Positions 1 through 11,704 of a stretch of 64,000 bases of DNA are shown piece after piece. Made by a program: the position numbers and the translations under genes. The DNA lies in assembly GCF_026967475.1 (NCBI RefSeq), contig NZ_CP114058.1, positions 2,046,001-2,110,000 on the forward strand, read 5' to 3'. Positions within the stretch are counted from its first letter, which is position 1. Every line of letters begins with the position of its first letter. The notes beneath the pieces were generated by a model. The model had not been told where the DNA came from. It made no database searches and saw only the letters and a program-made list of their open reading frames with translations. This stretch comes from Rouxiella chamberiensis (GTDB lineage: Bacteria > Pseudomonadota > Gammaproteobacteria > Enterobacterales > Enterobacteriaceae).

Positions 1-750
1 CGAGATACATCACCAGCACGCGATCCGAGATATGCTTTACCACCGCCAGATCGTGAGCGATAAAAATAAGCGATAAACCCATCTCGCGCTGCAACTGTTG
101 CAGCAGATTGACCACCTGCGCCTGAATCGACACATCCAGCGCGGACACCGGTTCGTCGCAGATAATGAGCTTCGGCTCAAGGATCAGCGCGCGCGCGATG
201 CCGATACGCTGACACTGCCCGCCCGAAAACTCGTGCGGATAGCGGTTAATCAGGTTGGGCAGCAGCCCTACCTTCAGCATCATCGCCTTGACCTTCTCCT
301 TGACCTGCAACTTCGACATCCGGGGATTGTAGGTTTTCAGCGGTTCTGCGATGATCTCGCCGATGGTCATGCGCGGATTCAGCGAGGCCAGCGGATCCTG
401 AAAGATCATCTGAATATCACTGCGGGTGTTGCGCCATTCAGCATCGGACATATTGAGCAGACTCTTGCCCAGCCACGCCACGCGGCCGTCGGTGGCTTTT
501 ACCAGGCCAATCAGCGCCCGCGCCAGGGTCGATTTGCCGCAGCCCGACTCGCCGACGATGCCCAGCGTTTCGCCTTCATACAACCGCAAACTCACGCCAT
601 CTACGGCTTTCAAGGTTTTTGACGGCTGCCAGAACCACTGCTTGCCGTCCTTGATATCAAAATGCACCTTGAGATCGGCGACCTCGAGCAGCACCTTTCT
701 TTCATCGACATGCGCCGCGCCTCTGGAAGGAAACAGACTAATGACTTCAC

Positions 751-754
<4 letters not shown>
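1..754 (-). CDS. oppF: OppF, oligopeptide ABC transporter ATPase (3' end outside window)
   Basis: Second ATPase of the OppABCDF peptide importer, energising uptake at the inner membrane together with OppD. The gene reads leftwards from an ATG at 754 and leaves the window after about 251 codons; the family is about 330 residues, so the C-terminal quarter is missing. Walker A (GESGCGKS) lies near residues 68-75, and the ABC signature and Walker B follow before the edge. Its ATG overlaps the oppD stop codon (ATGA), which indicates translational coupling. The order oppA-B-C-D-F supports the assignment over the paralogous DppF or SapF. Confidence 0.95.
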
Positions 755-1776
<1,022 letters not shown>

Positions 1777-1784
1777 GGCACTCC

Positions 1785-2696
1785 TTAGCGGTCTTTCGGA
1801 TCGAGCGCGTCACGCAGCCCGTCGCCGATAAAGTTGAAACAGAACAGCGTCACGACCAAAAATCCGGCCGGGAAGAACAGCAGCCACGGCGAAACTTCCA
1901 TCGAGTTGGCGCCATCGCTCAGCAAGGCACCCCAGCTGCTTAGCGGCTCCTGCGTGCCCAACCCCAGAAAACTCAGGAAGGATTCGAACAGGATCATGCT
2001 TGGCACCAGCAGCGAGGCATAGACCACGACGACGCCGAGGACGTTCGGCACAATGTGGCGCAGCACGATGTTCCAGGTTGAGACGCCGCTGACCAGCGCG
2101 GCTTCGATAAACTCCTTGCGCTTGAGGCTCAGGGTCTGGCCGCGCACGATACGCGCCATGTCCAGCCACGACACCATGCCGATGGCGACGAAGATCAGAA
2201 AGATATTCTGTCCGAAGAAAGTCACCAGCAGGATAACGAAGAACATGAACGGGAAAGAGTTGAGAATTTCCAGCAGACGCATCATCGCCGAGTCGGTTTT
2301 ACCGCCGAGATAGCCCGAAATCGAGCCGTACAAGGTGCCGAGGATCACCGCAACCAGCGCCGCCGACACGCCGACCATCAGCGAAATGCGTCCGCCAATC
2401 GCCACGCGTACCAGCAGATCGCGCCCTGACGAGTCGGTGCCGAAATAGTGGCCGGAGGCCATGTCCGGTGCCGCCGACATCATGTTCCAGTCCGTGTCGT
2501 CGTAGCGGAACTGGGCCAGCATCGGAGCGAAGGTCACAAACAGGGCAATCAGCAGCAATATCACCAGACTGACTATCGCCGCGCGGTTATGAATAAAGCG
2601 GCGACGCGCGTCCTGCCATAGGCTGCGCCCCTCTATTTCCATCTTTTCGGTGAAGTTTTCCAGCGCTTCACTGTTTTTCTTTTTGGTTAACATCAT
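1785..2696 (-). CDS. oppC: OppC, oligopeptide transporter permease
   Basis: Inner-membrane permease that pairs with OppB to form the peptide channel. It has 303 residues (E. coli 302). A cytoplasmic N-terminus is followed by a first membrane helix around residues 38-60, then a periplasmic region containing HYFGTDSSGRDLL and five further helices. The EAA loop that docks on the ATPases lies around the segment RKEFIEAALVSGVS. The N-terminus MMLTKKKNSE matches the E. coli protein, which fixes the start. The gene sits 14 bases downstream of oppB. Confidence 0.97.
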   Translation of the reverse strand: MMLTKKKNSEALENFTEKMEIEGRSLWQDARRRFIHNRAAIVSLVILLLIALFVTFAPMLAQFRYDDTDWNMMSAAPDMASGHYFGTDSSGRDLLVRVAIGGRISLMVGVSAALVAVILGTLYGSISGYLGGKTDSAMMRLLEILNSFPFMFFVILLVTFFGQNIFLIFVAIGMVSWLDMARIVRGQTLSLKRKEFIEAALVSGVSTWNIVLRHIVPNVLGVVVVYASLLVPSMILFESFLSFLGLGTQEPLSSWGALLSDGANSMEVSPWLLFFPAGFLVVTLFCFNFIGDGLRDALDPKDR

Positions 2697-2710
2697 AAGC
2701 GTGCCCAGCC

Positions 2711-3631
2711 TTAATAACGGATTTTCGGATCGATAACGGCGTAGAGCACGTCGACAATCGCGTTGAACAGGATGGTCAGGGCACCCACCAGAATGGTCAG
2801 GCTAAGCACCAGCGAGTAGTCACGGTTTAGCGCGCCGTTGACAAACAGCTGGCCGATGCCCGGCAAGCCATAAATGCTTTCGATAACCATTGAACCCGTG
2901 ATAATCCCGACAAAGGCCGGTCCCATGTAGGAGATAACCGGTAACAGCGCCGGTTTCAGCGCATGGCGCAGGATGATGCGACGCAGCGGCAAGCCTTTGG
3001 CGCGTGCGGTACGAATAAAGTTCGAGTGCAGGACCTCAATCATCGAACCGCGGGTAATACGCGCGATGCTGGCAATATAGGCCAGTGACAGCGCCACCAT
3101 CGGCAATACCATGTATTTGAATCCGCCGTTGTGCCAGCCACCGCCGGGCAGCCATTTCAGCATGATGGAAAATACCAGCACCAGTAAGGGCGCGACCACA
3201 AAACTCGGGATCACCACGCCGGTCATGGCAATTCCCATGACGGTGTAATCCCATTTGGTGTTCTGATTCAGCGCCGCAATGACGCCTGCCGAGACGCCAA
3301 GGACGATGGCGAGAATAAAGGCCGCGAGGCCAAGTTTGGCCGAAACGGGGAAGGATGTGGCGACCAGATCGTTGACGCTGTAATCCTTGTATTTAAAGGA
3401 GGGGCCGAAGTCGCCGTGCGCCAACTGCTCGAGATAGTGGAAATACTGCTTGTACATAGGATCATTGAGGTGATATTTCGCCTCGATGTTTGCCATCACT
3501 TCCGGCGGCAGATTGCGCTCGCCGGTGAAGGGGCTACCGGGCGCGAGACGCATCATGAAAAACGAAATCGTGATGAGAATAAAGAGCGTCGGGATCGCTT
3601 CCAGACAGCGTCGTAATATAAATTTCAACAT
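2711..3631 (-). CDS. oppB: OppB, oligopeptide transporter permease
   Basis: First permease of the oligopeptide importer, 306 residues as in E. coli. It has an N-terminal helix, a periplasmic segment of about 70 residues and five more membrane helices. The EAA motif region (FIRTARAKGLPLRRIILRH) marks it as a binding-protein-dependent permease. It follows oppA after 93 bases; in E. coli this gap uncouples abundant OppA synthesis from the membrane subunits, and the same may apply here, although I see no strong terminator in it. Confidence 0.97.
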   Translation of the reverse strand: MLKFILRRCLEAIPTLFILITISFFMMRLAPGSPFTGERNLPPEVMANIEAKYHLNDPMYKQYFHYLEQLAHGDFGPSFKYKDYSVNDLVATSFPVSAKLGLAAFILAIVLGVSAGVIAALNQNTKWDYTVMGIAMTGVVIPSFVVAPLLVLVFSIMLKWLPGGGWHNGGFKYMVLPMVALSLAYIASIARITRGSMIEVLHSNFIRTARAKGLPLRRIILRHALKPALLPVISYMGPAFVGIITGSMVIESIYGLPGIGQLFVNGALNRDYSLVLSLTILVGALTILFNAIVDVLYAVIDPKIRY

Positions 3632-3724
3632 TGCTCGTACCTGCCTTGCTCAACCTGTAACTGTTTCTACATCGTGCATAAGGCAGCAGTGCGGCTCGGG
3701 TAACCGCCCTGCTGCCGAGCCTGA

Positions 3725-5371
3725 TTAGTGCTTGATGATGTAGAGATCTTTGTCGTAAACGTTGTCCTGCGGGTCTTTACCGGTGTAGCCGCCCACGTAC
3801 TGCTTAACCAGACGGGCATTCACGTAGTAATAAACCGGCACGATGGTCGAGTCTTTATCCAGCTGCTGTTTCGCCTGCTGGTAAAGCGCCGCGCGCTCTT
3901 CGTCGGTTTTCACCTGCAGCGCATCGACTATCAGCTTGTCAAACGCCGGGCTTTTATAATGCGAGGTGTTGTTGCTGCTGTTTGACAGCATGATGTTGAG
4001 GAACGAGGTCGGTTCGTTGTAGTCGGAACACCAGGCCGCACGCGAAACATCGAAGTTGCCCTGATGACGTGTTTCGAGGAAGGTCTTCCACTCCTGATTT
4101 TCGAGCTTGACGTTAACGCCCAGGTTTTTCTTCCAGATGGAGGCAGCGGCGATGGCCAGCTTTTTATGCAGGTCGGAAGAGTTGTAGAGCAGGCTGAATG
4201 TAAGCGGCTTGTCTGCCGTGAAGCCCGCTTCGGCCAGCAGTTTTTTAGCTTCGGTATTGCGCTGTTCCTGCGTTTCCTTGAACCAGGCCGGCGGTGTCAG
4301 CTTGCCATCGGTGCCGTCGGTATAAGGCGGTGTAAAGCCAAAGGCCGGGATATCCCCCTGCGCTTTCACTTTGTTGGTGATGATATCACGATCCAGACCC
4401 AGCTTCAGCGCTTCACGCACGCGGGCATCGGTAAACGGCGCTTTCTGGTTATTGATTTCATAATAATAGGTGCACAGATAAGGGTCGACGTGCAGCTCTT
4501 GCGGGATATCTTTTTTCAGTTTCTGGAACAGTTCGATAGGCAGGTTGTTATAGGTCATGTCGATTTCGCCGCTGCGATAGCGGTTAACGTCTGATACTTC
4601 CGACGAAATAGGCAGGAAAGTCACCTGATTCAACACGGTTTTGGCGTTGTCCCAATACTGCGGATTGCGCTCGACGACAATACGTTCGTTGACGGTCCAG
4701 GCTTTCAGTTTATAGGCCCCGTTGCCGACATAATTTTCAGGCTGGGTCCATTTATCGCCAAACTTCTCGATTGCAGGTTTATAGACCGGCTTCATCGCGG
4801 TGTGGGACAGCATTTTGACGAAATACGGCACCGGCTCGCTCAGAGTCACTTCCAGCGTGTGGTCATCCACCGCTTTCACGCCCAGCGTGTCGGGGCTTTT
4901 CTTGCCGGAGATAATATCGTCGATATTCACAATGTGGCCGTATTGCAGATAGCTCTCGTAAGGCGACGCGGTTTTCGGGTCGGCCAGACGCTGCCAGCTA
5001 TAAACGAAATCGGCCGCGGTAACCGGTTGGCCATTCGACCATTTGGCGTCTTTGCGTAGATGGAAGGTCCAGACTTTAAAATCTTTATTTTCCCAGCTTT
5101 CTGCCACGCCCGGAATTACGCTGCCGTCTTTGAGCGAGGTATTTACCAGCCCTTCGAGCAAATCGCGAATGACATTGGATTCAGGTACGCCTTCGACCTT
5201 GTGCGGGTCGAGAGACTGCACTTCCGAACCATTATTTTTTACCAATTCCTGTTTGGCGGCCAATTGCACACCGGCCGGAACGTCGGCGGCGAAGCTGCTG
5301 AAAGGGGTTACTGTGCTTACTGCAGCCAGAATACCGGCCGCAAGAAGATGTTTTTTTGTGATGTTGGTCAT
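3725..5371 (-). CDS. oppA: OppA, periplasmic oligopeptide-binding protein
   Basis: Periplasmic receptor that captures peptides of about two to five residues for the OppBCDF membrane complex and also helps recycle cell-wall peptides. It has 548 residues with a Sec signal peptide (TKK, hydrophobic LLAAGILAAVST, cleavage near SSFA|AD, residue 28). The SBP_bac_5 signature is visible as WTFHLRKDAKWSNG and PVTAADFVYSWQRL. I chose ATG 5371 over an upstream in-frame TTG because GGAG lies 9 bases before it and the signal peptide then begins normally. It is the first gene of the opp operon and has a long untranslated leader. Confidence 0.97.
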   Translation of the reverse strand: MTNITKKHLLAAGILAAVSTVTPFSSFAADVPAGVQLAAKQELVKNNGSEVQSLDPHKVEGVPESNVIRDLLEGLVNTSLKDGSVIPGVAESWENKDFKVWTFHLRKDAKWSNGQPVTAADFVYSWQRLADPKTASPYESYLQYGHIVNIDDIISGKKSPDTLGVKAVDDHTLEVTLSEPVPYFVKMLSHTAMKPVYKPAIEKFGDKWTQPENYVGNGAYKLKAWTVNERIVVERNPQYWDNAKTVLNQVTFLPISSEVSDVNRYRSGEIDMTYNNLPIELFQKLKKDIPQELHVDPYLCTYYYEINNQKAPFTDARVREALKLGLDRDIITNKVKAQGDIPAFGFTPPYTDGTDGKLTPPAWFKETQEQRNTEAKKLLAEAGFTADKPLTFSLLYNSSDLHKKLAIAAASIWKKNLGVNVKLENQEWKTFLETRHQGNFDVSRAAWCSDYNEPTSFLNIMLSNSSNNTSHYKSPAFDKLIVDALQVKTDEERAALYQQAKQQLDKDSTIVPVYYYVNARLVKQYVGGYTGKDPQDNVYDKDLYIIKH

Positions 5372-5486
5372 TACTATCAACTCCAATTGTTATTTTTTAC
5401 CTGCTAAAGGTACTTGTCATTACGTACGGAAGTTGTGCTACCCATACCGTGTGGGAAATACGGTGACTACAGCTTTTAAAGACTTA

Positions 5487-5509
5487 CCAATGCATAAAAT
5501 GTGCATTGG
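5487..5509. repeat. perfect inverted repeat in the oppA leader region
   Basis: CCAATGCA and TGCATTGG flank a 7-base loop, giving an uninterrupted 8-bp stem about 116 bases upstream of the oppA ATG. It lacks a T-tract, so it is not an intrinsic terminator. It could be a stem in the oppA mRNA leader or a protein-binding palindrome; nothing seen decides between these. Confidence 0.5.
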
Positions 5510-6353
5510 CAGAGCGCCGGAACAGGAAATTCCGACAAGACGGCATCAAGGAGATAACGTGGTAACGTTAAAATCCCTCATGCCCGAAATACAAAATGAT
5601 GAATTCGCCGCCCCCAAGGCAATAGAGGAATAACGCCGTGGGACGGGAAAAACAGCTTGCCGAGTCACCGTTGTTGTCACGCGAATATCTCCTTGAATAG
5701 AGGTTTAAGACAATCTTTAGTACGTAGCTGATAAAGCTTTGCAAGATCCGTTCTCACTTCGGCAGGAGGCCGAAACATTTATCCCTCGGGAAGACATTCA
5801 ACAACACAGAGGCACGTTAATTCCGCGGCCGAAAATTTTGCGAAAATGTGACATTCGCTTTATTTTCAGGGCGAAAAACGGTAACTCAGCGCTCAATTAA
5901 ACCTAAAAATACCCTGCTCAACCTGTTGATTATAAAAATTATTTTAAATATTCAACTTTTGATAAATACCTTTTTCGGCGTAAAAATCGGGCTGACACAA
6001 TACGTTAATATTTGGTTACTTTTAAGAATAAAGCCCTGTTAACTGCGTGGTAAACACTAATAACATCTCGAATGAGCATGTACAAGTGCTATAGATTGAT
6101 ATGATTAATATAACGCCAATACGGGCAATAAAAGTCGCAAAAAAGCCCGTAAAGTGCCAAGAAAACGTATAGAAATAGGCGGTTTAACAAATATTGCAAG
6201 CGGGATGGGATTTTATGCCACATTTGGGTGCAGAAGCACATTCAGGAAACATTAGATGCACTATTATAAGGCGACGCATTATAAGTTTAGATAATAATTC
6301 GCGAAATTGTGATCGCGTAGGCCTTTTTAGTGACGCGGTAGAGAGTAAAGGAA

Positions 6354-6375
6354 TCGACGAGGTATTCCCCGTCGA
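6354..6375 (-). terminator. weak terminator-like hairpin after ychE
   Basis: TCGACG and CGTCGA form a 6-bp stem about 37 bases beyond the ychE stop, with only a short T-rich stretch on the minus strand. It is plausible as the ychE terminator but weak. Confidence 0.35.
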
Positions 6376-6411
6376 AAAGCCTTTAAGCAGAGAGCCAGGA
6401 CTGGAGAAGGA

Positions 6412-7057
6412 TTACAGCAGGCCAGGGAAAATGGTCTTCACACCGGCAACAATAAACTCGATGCCCAATGCCATCAGCAACAGACCCATAATACGGGTGA
6501 TCACGTTGATTCCGGTTTGCCCCAGCAATTTCATCACCATCGGTGCCGCGCGGAACAGCAACCAGCAGCAAAAAGAGAAAAAAGCGATCGCCAGAGTAAA
6601 GCCCAGCAGGTTTTCCCAGTTGTGGTAGCGTGAACTCCAGACGATGGTCGAACTGATGGCACCGGGTCCGGCCATCAAGGGCAATGCCAACGGCACAACG
6701 CCCACGTTTTCACGGATAGCCGTTTCCGATTTCTCCTGCTTGTTCTGTTTATCTTCCCCCAGTTTGCCGCTAATCATCGACATGGCAATCGTCACCACCA
6801 GAATCCCGCCTGCAATGCGAAACGAATCAATCGAGATACCGAACCAGGTGCAGGATGCCATCGCCCAGAAACAGCGAAGTACAGAGGATGATGGCGACCG
6901 ACAGGTTGGCGGTCAGGTTGGTTTTATTGCGCTCTACCGCGCCCTGATAATTAGTCATGCTGATAAACACGGGCAAAATACCAATCGGGTTCACCAGCGC
7001 AAACAGGCCGACAAAAAATTTGATGTAACCGGAAAAATCTAGCAGTGTCTGGCTCAC
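6412..7057 (-). CDS. ychE: YchE, MarC-family inner-membrane protein (single-base frameshift)
   Basis: Member of the MarC/YchE family of six-helix inner-membrane proteins with unknown transport role, found next to opp in enterobacteria. The N-terminal 70 residues (7057 to about 6845) and the remainder (FGISIDSFRIAGG onward) lie in different frames. Removing one base of the CC at 6844-6845 (plus strand) restores LHLFGISIDSF and a 214-residue protein, against 215 in E. coli. Both halves are highly conserved, including the loop GKLGEDKQNKQEKSE, so recent decay or, more likely, a sequence error explains the shift. The inserted base follows GAAC. Confidence 0.9.
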
Positions 7058-7611
7058 GCAGTGCTCCGCATAAGGGTAGTAAAAGAAAGAAGATAACAGG
7101 GATTTTGGCTGGCGCTAATGTACTCGATTCACTGCCCTCACGCCATGAAGATATCTAGCATTAACCACCAGATTTCAGGAATCATTTAGAGAAATAAACC
7201 AGCGCATAATTTCCGATTAGTTCGATTTTACTTTCTCCGTACTCACTTCAATCACTGCCTAACATTTATACCAAACCGGCAACAATCGCCTAGCTGAATG
7301 GTGTCAGCTTCGTAAAATCCCTTGATCTGGATCAAATTCACCCTCCCGCGTTGCGCGTAAACTTTATCCAAGACAACAAATTTAGAAAGTTTTAACGACA
7401 GGATAAAGTCAGTTTAAAACCGATTTTAGACAACATTTGTCACCTTACAGACTACAAGCACTCTGGCTTTTTTAGAAAATATAGGAATCCAGATTTTAAC
7501 CTTATGATAAAAATCTGTTTTTAAAGGAAACGGCAGCATTATTCACCGTGACTATACTTTGATTTGGCCCGGATATTTTCTAAAAAAGTTTAACATTCTC
7601 AGGAGAACACC
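7058..7611. other. divergent ychE/adhE control region
   Basis: These 554 bases lie between the divergently transcribed ychE and adhE and hold no gene. The adhE side contains a perfect FNR-type palindrome and a long untranslated leader. In E. coli the adhE leader is also long, forms structure and is cut by RNases; the hairpin-rich sequence at 7440-7530 may play the same part, but I cannot fold it reliably. Confidence 0.5.
7322..7335 (+). promoter_or_regulatory. FNR-type operator upstream of adhE
   Basis: TTGATCTGGATCAA is an exact match to the FNR consensus TTGAT-N4-ATCAA, centred about 283 bases before the adhE ATG. It fits oxygen-responsive control of the fermentative AdhE. The distance implies either a long adhE leader or a role at an upstream promoter. 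Confidence 0.75.
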
Positions 7612-10315
7612 ATGGCTGTCACCAACGTTGCTGAACTAAACGAGTTAGTAGCTCGTGTTAAAAAGGCGCAAAGTGAATACGCAGAGTTCACACAAGAGCA
7701 AGTTGATAAAATCTTCCGGGCCGCCGCCCTCGCCGCGGCCGATGCGCGAATCCCTCTCGCCAAACTGGCGGTTGAAGAGTCGGGAATGGGCATCGTCGAA
7801 GATAAAGTCATCAAAAATCACTTTGCTTCCGAATATATCTACAATGCCTATAAAGATGAAAAGACCTGCGGTATCGTTGCCGAAGACGAAACCTACGGCA
7901 CCCTGACCATCGCCGAACCTATCGGCATCATCTGCGGTATTGTTCCTACCACCAATCCAACTTCTACGGCAATTTTCAAGGCGCTTATCAGCCTGAAAAC
8001 CCGTAACGCCATTATCTTCTCACCGCATCCTCGCGCGGCCAAAGCGACGATTCAGGCGGCCAATATCGTGCTCCAAGCCGCGGTGAAAGCCGGTGCGCCC
8101 AAAGATATTATCGGCTGGATAGACGCGCCAAGCGTGCCGTTGTCCAACGAGTTGATGCACCACCCCGACCTTAATCTGATCCTGGCGACAGGCGGTCCCG
8201 GCATGGTGAAAGCGGCCTACAGTTCCGGTAAACCGGCAATCGGCGTCGGCGCAGGCAATACTCCTGTGGTCGTCGATGAAACGGCAGACATCAAACGGGT
8301 TGTCGCCTCGATTCTGATGTCGAAAACCTTTGATAACGGGGTGATTTGCGCCTCCGAACAGTCTGTCATCGTCGTCGACTCCGCCTATGACGCCGTGCGC
8401 GAGCGTTTCAGCACTCATGGCGGCTACATGCTGGTCGGCAACGAGTTGAAAGCGGTTCAGGACATCATTTTGAAAAATGGCGGGCTGAATGCCGATATCG
8501 TAGGCCAGCCCGCGACGAAAATTGCCGAAATGGCAGGCATTACCGTGCCGGTCAATACCAAGGTGTTGATTGGTGAAGTCAGCAAGGTCGATGAGTCAGA
8601 GCCAGCTCGCGCACGAAAAACTCTCCCCTACACTTGCCATGTATCGCGCCAAAGATTTTGCAGACGCGGTCGACAAAGCCGAGAAACTGGTCACCATGGG
8701 CGGTATCGGCCATACCTCCTGCCTGTATACCGATCAGGACAACCAGCCGGAACGCGTGCGTTTCTTCGGCGACAAAATGAAGACCGCCCGTATTCTGATC
8801 AATACCCCGGCATCACAGGGCGGGATTGGCGATCTCTACAACTTCAAACTGGCTCCTTCCCTCACCCTGGGCTGTGGTTCATGGGGCGGTAACTCAATTT
8901 CTGAAAACGTCGGGCCAAAACACCTGATCAACAAGAAAACGGTCGCGAAGCGAGCAGAGAATATGTTGTGGCATAAACTTCCAAAATCCATCTATTTCCG
9001 TCGTGGTTCTCTACCTATCGCGCTTGAAGAAGTGGCGACCGACGGAGCGAAACGCGCCTTTATCGTGACCGACCGCTATCTGTTCAATAATGGCTATGCC
9101 GATCAGGTAACGCGCGTGCTGAAAAGCCACGGTATCGAAACCGAAGTGTTCTTCGAGGTAGAAGCCGATCCGACCCTGAGTATTGTGCGAAAAGGGGCGG
9201 AACAGATGAACTCCTTCAAACCGGACGTGATTATCGCGCTCGGCGGCGGTTCACCGATGGATGCGGCGAAAATCATGTGGGTTCTGTATGAACATCCGGA
9301 AACTCACTTTGAAGATCTGGCGCTGCGCTTTATGGATATTCGCAAACGTATCTATAAGTTCCCGAAAATGGGCGTGAAGGCAAAAATGGTTGCCATTACC
9401 ACAACCTCGGGTACCGGCTCGGAAGTCACGCCTTTCGCGGTAGTCACAGACGATGCAACCGGCCAGAAATATCCGCTGGCAGATTATGCCCTCACCCCGG
9501 ATGTGGCGATTGTCGATGCCAATCTGGTGATGAATATGCCGAAATCGCTCTGCGCCTTCGGGGGACTGGATGCGGTCACTCATGCGCTTGAAGCCTATGT
9601 TTCCGTATTGGCGAACGAATTTTCCGATGGTCAGGCATTGCAGGCGCTGAAATTGCTGAAAGAGTTTCTGCCGGCAAGCTATCGCGATGGCGCGAAAAAT
9701 CCGGTTGCGCGTGAACGGGTGCATAATGCCGCGACCATCGCGGGTATCGCCTTCGCCAACGCCTTCCTGGGTGTCTGTCACTCCATGGCCCATAAATTGG
9801 GGTCCGAGTTCCATATCCCGCACGGATTGGCCAATGCCATGCTGATTTCAAACGTCATACGTTACAACGCCAATGACAATCCGACCAAACAGACGGCCTT
9901 CAGCCAGTACGACCGCCCTCAGGCGCGCCGCCGCTACGCTGAAATCGCCGACCATCTGGGGCTGAGTGCTGCCGGCGATCGCACTGCACAGAAAATTGAG
10001 AAACTGCTGAACTGGCTGGAAGAAATAAAAGCCGAACTGGGCATTCCAACCTCCATTCGCGAAGCGGGCGTGCAGGAAGCCGATTTCCTGGCAAAAGTAG
10101 ATAAACTCTCGGAAGATGCATTTGACGACCAGTGTACCGGTGCCAATCCACGTTATCCGCTCATTTCGGAACTTAAACAAATATTGATGGATACCTATTA
10201 CGGGAATAAATTCAGCGAAGATTTGCCGTCTATCGTTCTGCAAGAGAAAGCGGAAAAGGTGATCAAGATCGCATCAACGTCTAAAACGCCTGCAACAACC
10301 AAAGCCGTGTTATAA
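7612..10315 (+). CDS. adhE: AdhE, bifunctional acetaldehyde/alcohol dehydrogenase (single-base frameshift)
   Basis: Converts acetyl-CoA to acetaldehyde and then ethanol, regenerating NAD+ in fermentation; the protein forms spirosome filaments. The N-terminal aldehyde dehydrogenase domain (residues 1 to about 440) holds the catalytic Cys in NGVICASEQS. The C-terminal iron-dependent alcohol dehydrogenase domain holds GGGSPMDAAK and conserved His ligands in ALEAYVS and CHSMAHKLGSEFHIPHG. The frame breaks within ESEP-LAHEKLSPTLAMYRAKDF; deleting one base near 8604 restores it and gives 900 residues (E. coli 891). AGGAG lies before the ATG. The strong conservation downstream argues for a functional gene or a sequence error. 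Confidence 0.95.
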
Positions 10316-10336
10316 ATTAACGGCGCTTCGCCTGAA

Positions 10337-10366
10337 AAAACAAACCCGCCTGATGGCGGGTTTTTT
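10337..10366 (+). terminator. adhE rho-independent terminator
   Basis: AAACCCGCC, loop TGAT, GGCGGGTTT, then a run of T. It begins about 20 bases after the adhE stop. The A-run on its left side means it could also stop transcription arriving from tdk on the minus strand. Confidence 0.92.
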
Positions 10367-10469
10367 CTGCGATAAACATTACTGCCATTAATCATTTTGC
10401 TGAATTATTAGTGAAGTGAAATAATAGGCGCGTAACAGCTTTGTTAAGAATACGTTATTAGGAACCGTC

Positions 10470-11048
10470 TTACTTTGCCATGGCCTCTTTATAATGTTTT
10501 CGACATACCGAAACATAACGCTCATTACCGCCGATAACCACCTGCGCGCCATCGTGCAGCGCGTTACCGTGTTCATCAAGCCTTAGGGTCTGAATTGCCT
10601 TGCGCCCGCAATGGCAGATAGTTTTAAGTTCGACCAGTTTATCTGCCCAGGCCAGCAAATATTGACTGCCGCTAAATAACTCGCCCTGGAAATCGGTACG
10701 CAGGCCATAACACATTACGGGAATATCCAGCGCATCCACCACGTCGGTCAGTTGCTCAACCTGTTGACGACTCAGAAACTGGCTCTCGTCTATCAAGACG
10801 CAGTGCAGCGTCTGCTGGTAATGGGATTGGGTGATCAACTCGAGTAAGTCTGTCTGCGGGCCATACAGCTCGGCTGGCGACGATAATCCGATACGCGAGC
10901 TTACCTTACCCACTCCGAAGCGATTATCGATGGCTGCGGTTAACACCAGCGTACGCATACCGCGTTCCTGATAATTATAGGAAGATTGCAGCAGGGAAGT
11001 GGATTTCCCGGCGTTCATCGCAGAATAATAAAAATAAAGCTGAGCCAT
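10470..11048 (-). CDS. tdk: thymidine kinase
   Basis: Phosphorylates thymidine and deoxyuridine in the salvage pathway using ATP. It has 192 residues, of the type II (tetrameric) family. Walker A is MNAGKST at residues 11-17, the DESQF motif marks the Mg-binding region, and the zinc-site cysteines are in CHCGRKA and CRKHY. It faces adhE tail to tail and is divergent from hns, the same arrangement as in E. coli. Confidence 0.97.
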   Translation of the reverse strand: MAQLYFYYSAMNAGKSTSLLQSSYNYQERGMRTLVLTAAIDNRFGVGKVSSRIGLSSPAELYGPQTDLLELITQSHYQQTLHCVLIDESQFLSRQQVEQLTDVVDALDIPVMCYGLRTDFQGELFSGSQYLLAWADKLVELKTICHCGRKAIQTLRLDEHGNALHDGAQVVIGGNERYVSVCRKHYKEAMAK

Positions 11049-11704
11049 GCGCTCGAAACTCCGACAGTATAAAATACGGGTAACGTCTCTCGGTGCTAAC
11101 GTCTTGTAAGGATACTCGCTGATAATAGTGCGCCTACGTGCAGATGAGAAGGGACGGTTATGCCCCTCGCGCTGCCGCGCAGCAATAATGATGCAGGAAA
11201 ATTACAGATACTTACAATGGTTATTGTGAATACTGTTCATCCTAATTAGAACATTGTCTCCGGCCGCGCGCGACACTGTGCCCGTAACTGACCGAATAAA
11301 ACAATTATTAAACAAATAGCTATTAAGTGTATTTATAAAGCGTCTGACTCTTTTTCACACGTAAAGTCAAAAGGTGTGGCACGTATCGCTAAATTGGCAG
11401 AGGGTAATCGGGTACAGCGGTTCGTCAGTTATACGTTAAGCCTATTGATATTTGTAACGGCTCGGCACGCGTTATAAAAGCCAGGTTTAAAAACCTGTGA
11501 CACTCCGCACTAAAGGCTAATGAATTTGCCTTACTGCGCCTTACTTAATTGACATTTTAACCGACTTATATTTCCGGACGGTGAAATAATATTGCTTATA
11601 AATGGTAAATTCCCGTCAACATAACAAATTGGCTATTGCAGAATACAGTAGAGCATTCTATTATTACTCAAACGCCCCCCACCTATTAAATTGAGACTTG
11701 TATA
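11049..11704. other. tdk/hns intergenic region
   Basis: This 656-base stretch between divergent tdk and hns is AT-rich towards hns and holds no gene I can support. Notable parts are a 14-base palindrome AGGTTTAAAAACCT at 11483-11496, several T/A tracts suggesting curvature, and the last 70 bases before hns, which resemble the E. coli hns leader (TTGGCTATTGCA, then TCTATTATTACTCAA). hns is autoregulated through curved upstream DNA in E. coli, which would fit. Confidence 0.5.

Larger units (their letters stand above)
5372..6411. other. long oppA-ychE intergenic region
   Basis: About 1.04 kb separates the oppA start from the ychE stop, and I find no credible gene in it. Going away from oppA, the first 450 bases are of mixed composition and include a perfect 8-bp inverted repeat (5487-5509). 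Bases 5830-6300 are very AT-rich. The region must hold the oppA promoter and leader. In E. coli oppA is controlled through its leader by the sRNA GcvB, but I could not find a convincing GcvB pairing site here. ORFs covering 5043-5633 and 5848-6042 lack Shine-Dalgarno sequences and family resemblance. Confidence 0.5.

Noticed and set aside
5372..5400. GcvB pairing site in the oppA leader
   Set aside because: Only a short AATAACAAT stretch fits the GcvB GU-rich linker; the CA-rich repeat expected of oppA targets is not evident.
5043..5633. 196-codon plus-strand ORF over the oppA start and upstream region
   Set aside because: Half of it is antisense to oppA, there is no Shine-Dalgarno, and the sequence resembles no known protein.
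10094..10315. Loss of adhE function suggested by two overlapping ORFs
   Set aside because: Both halves are highly conserved and the join restores a full 900-residue protein; a single-base sequence error is simpler.
11483..11496. AGGTTTAAAAACCT palindrome upstream of hns as an operator
   Set aside because: It is AT-rich and low in information, fits no regulator I know, and is left as a note in the intergenic description.
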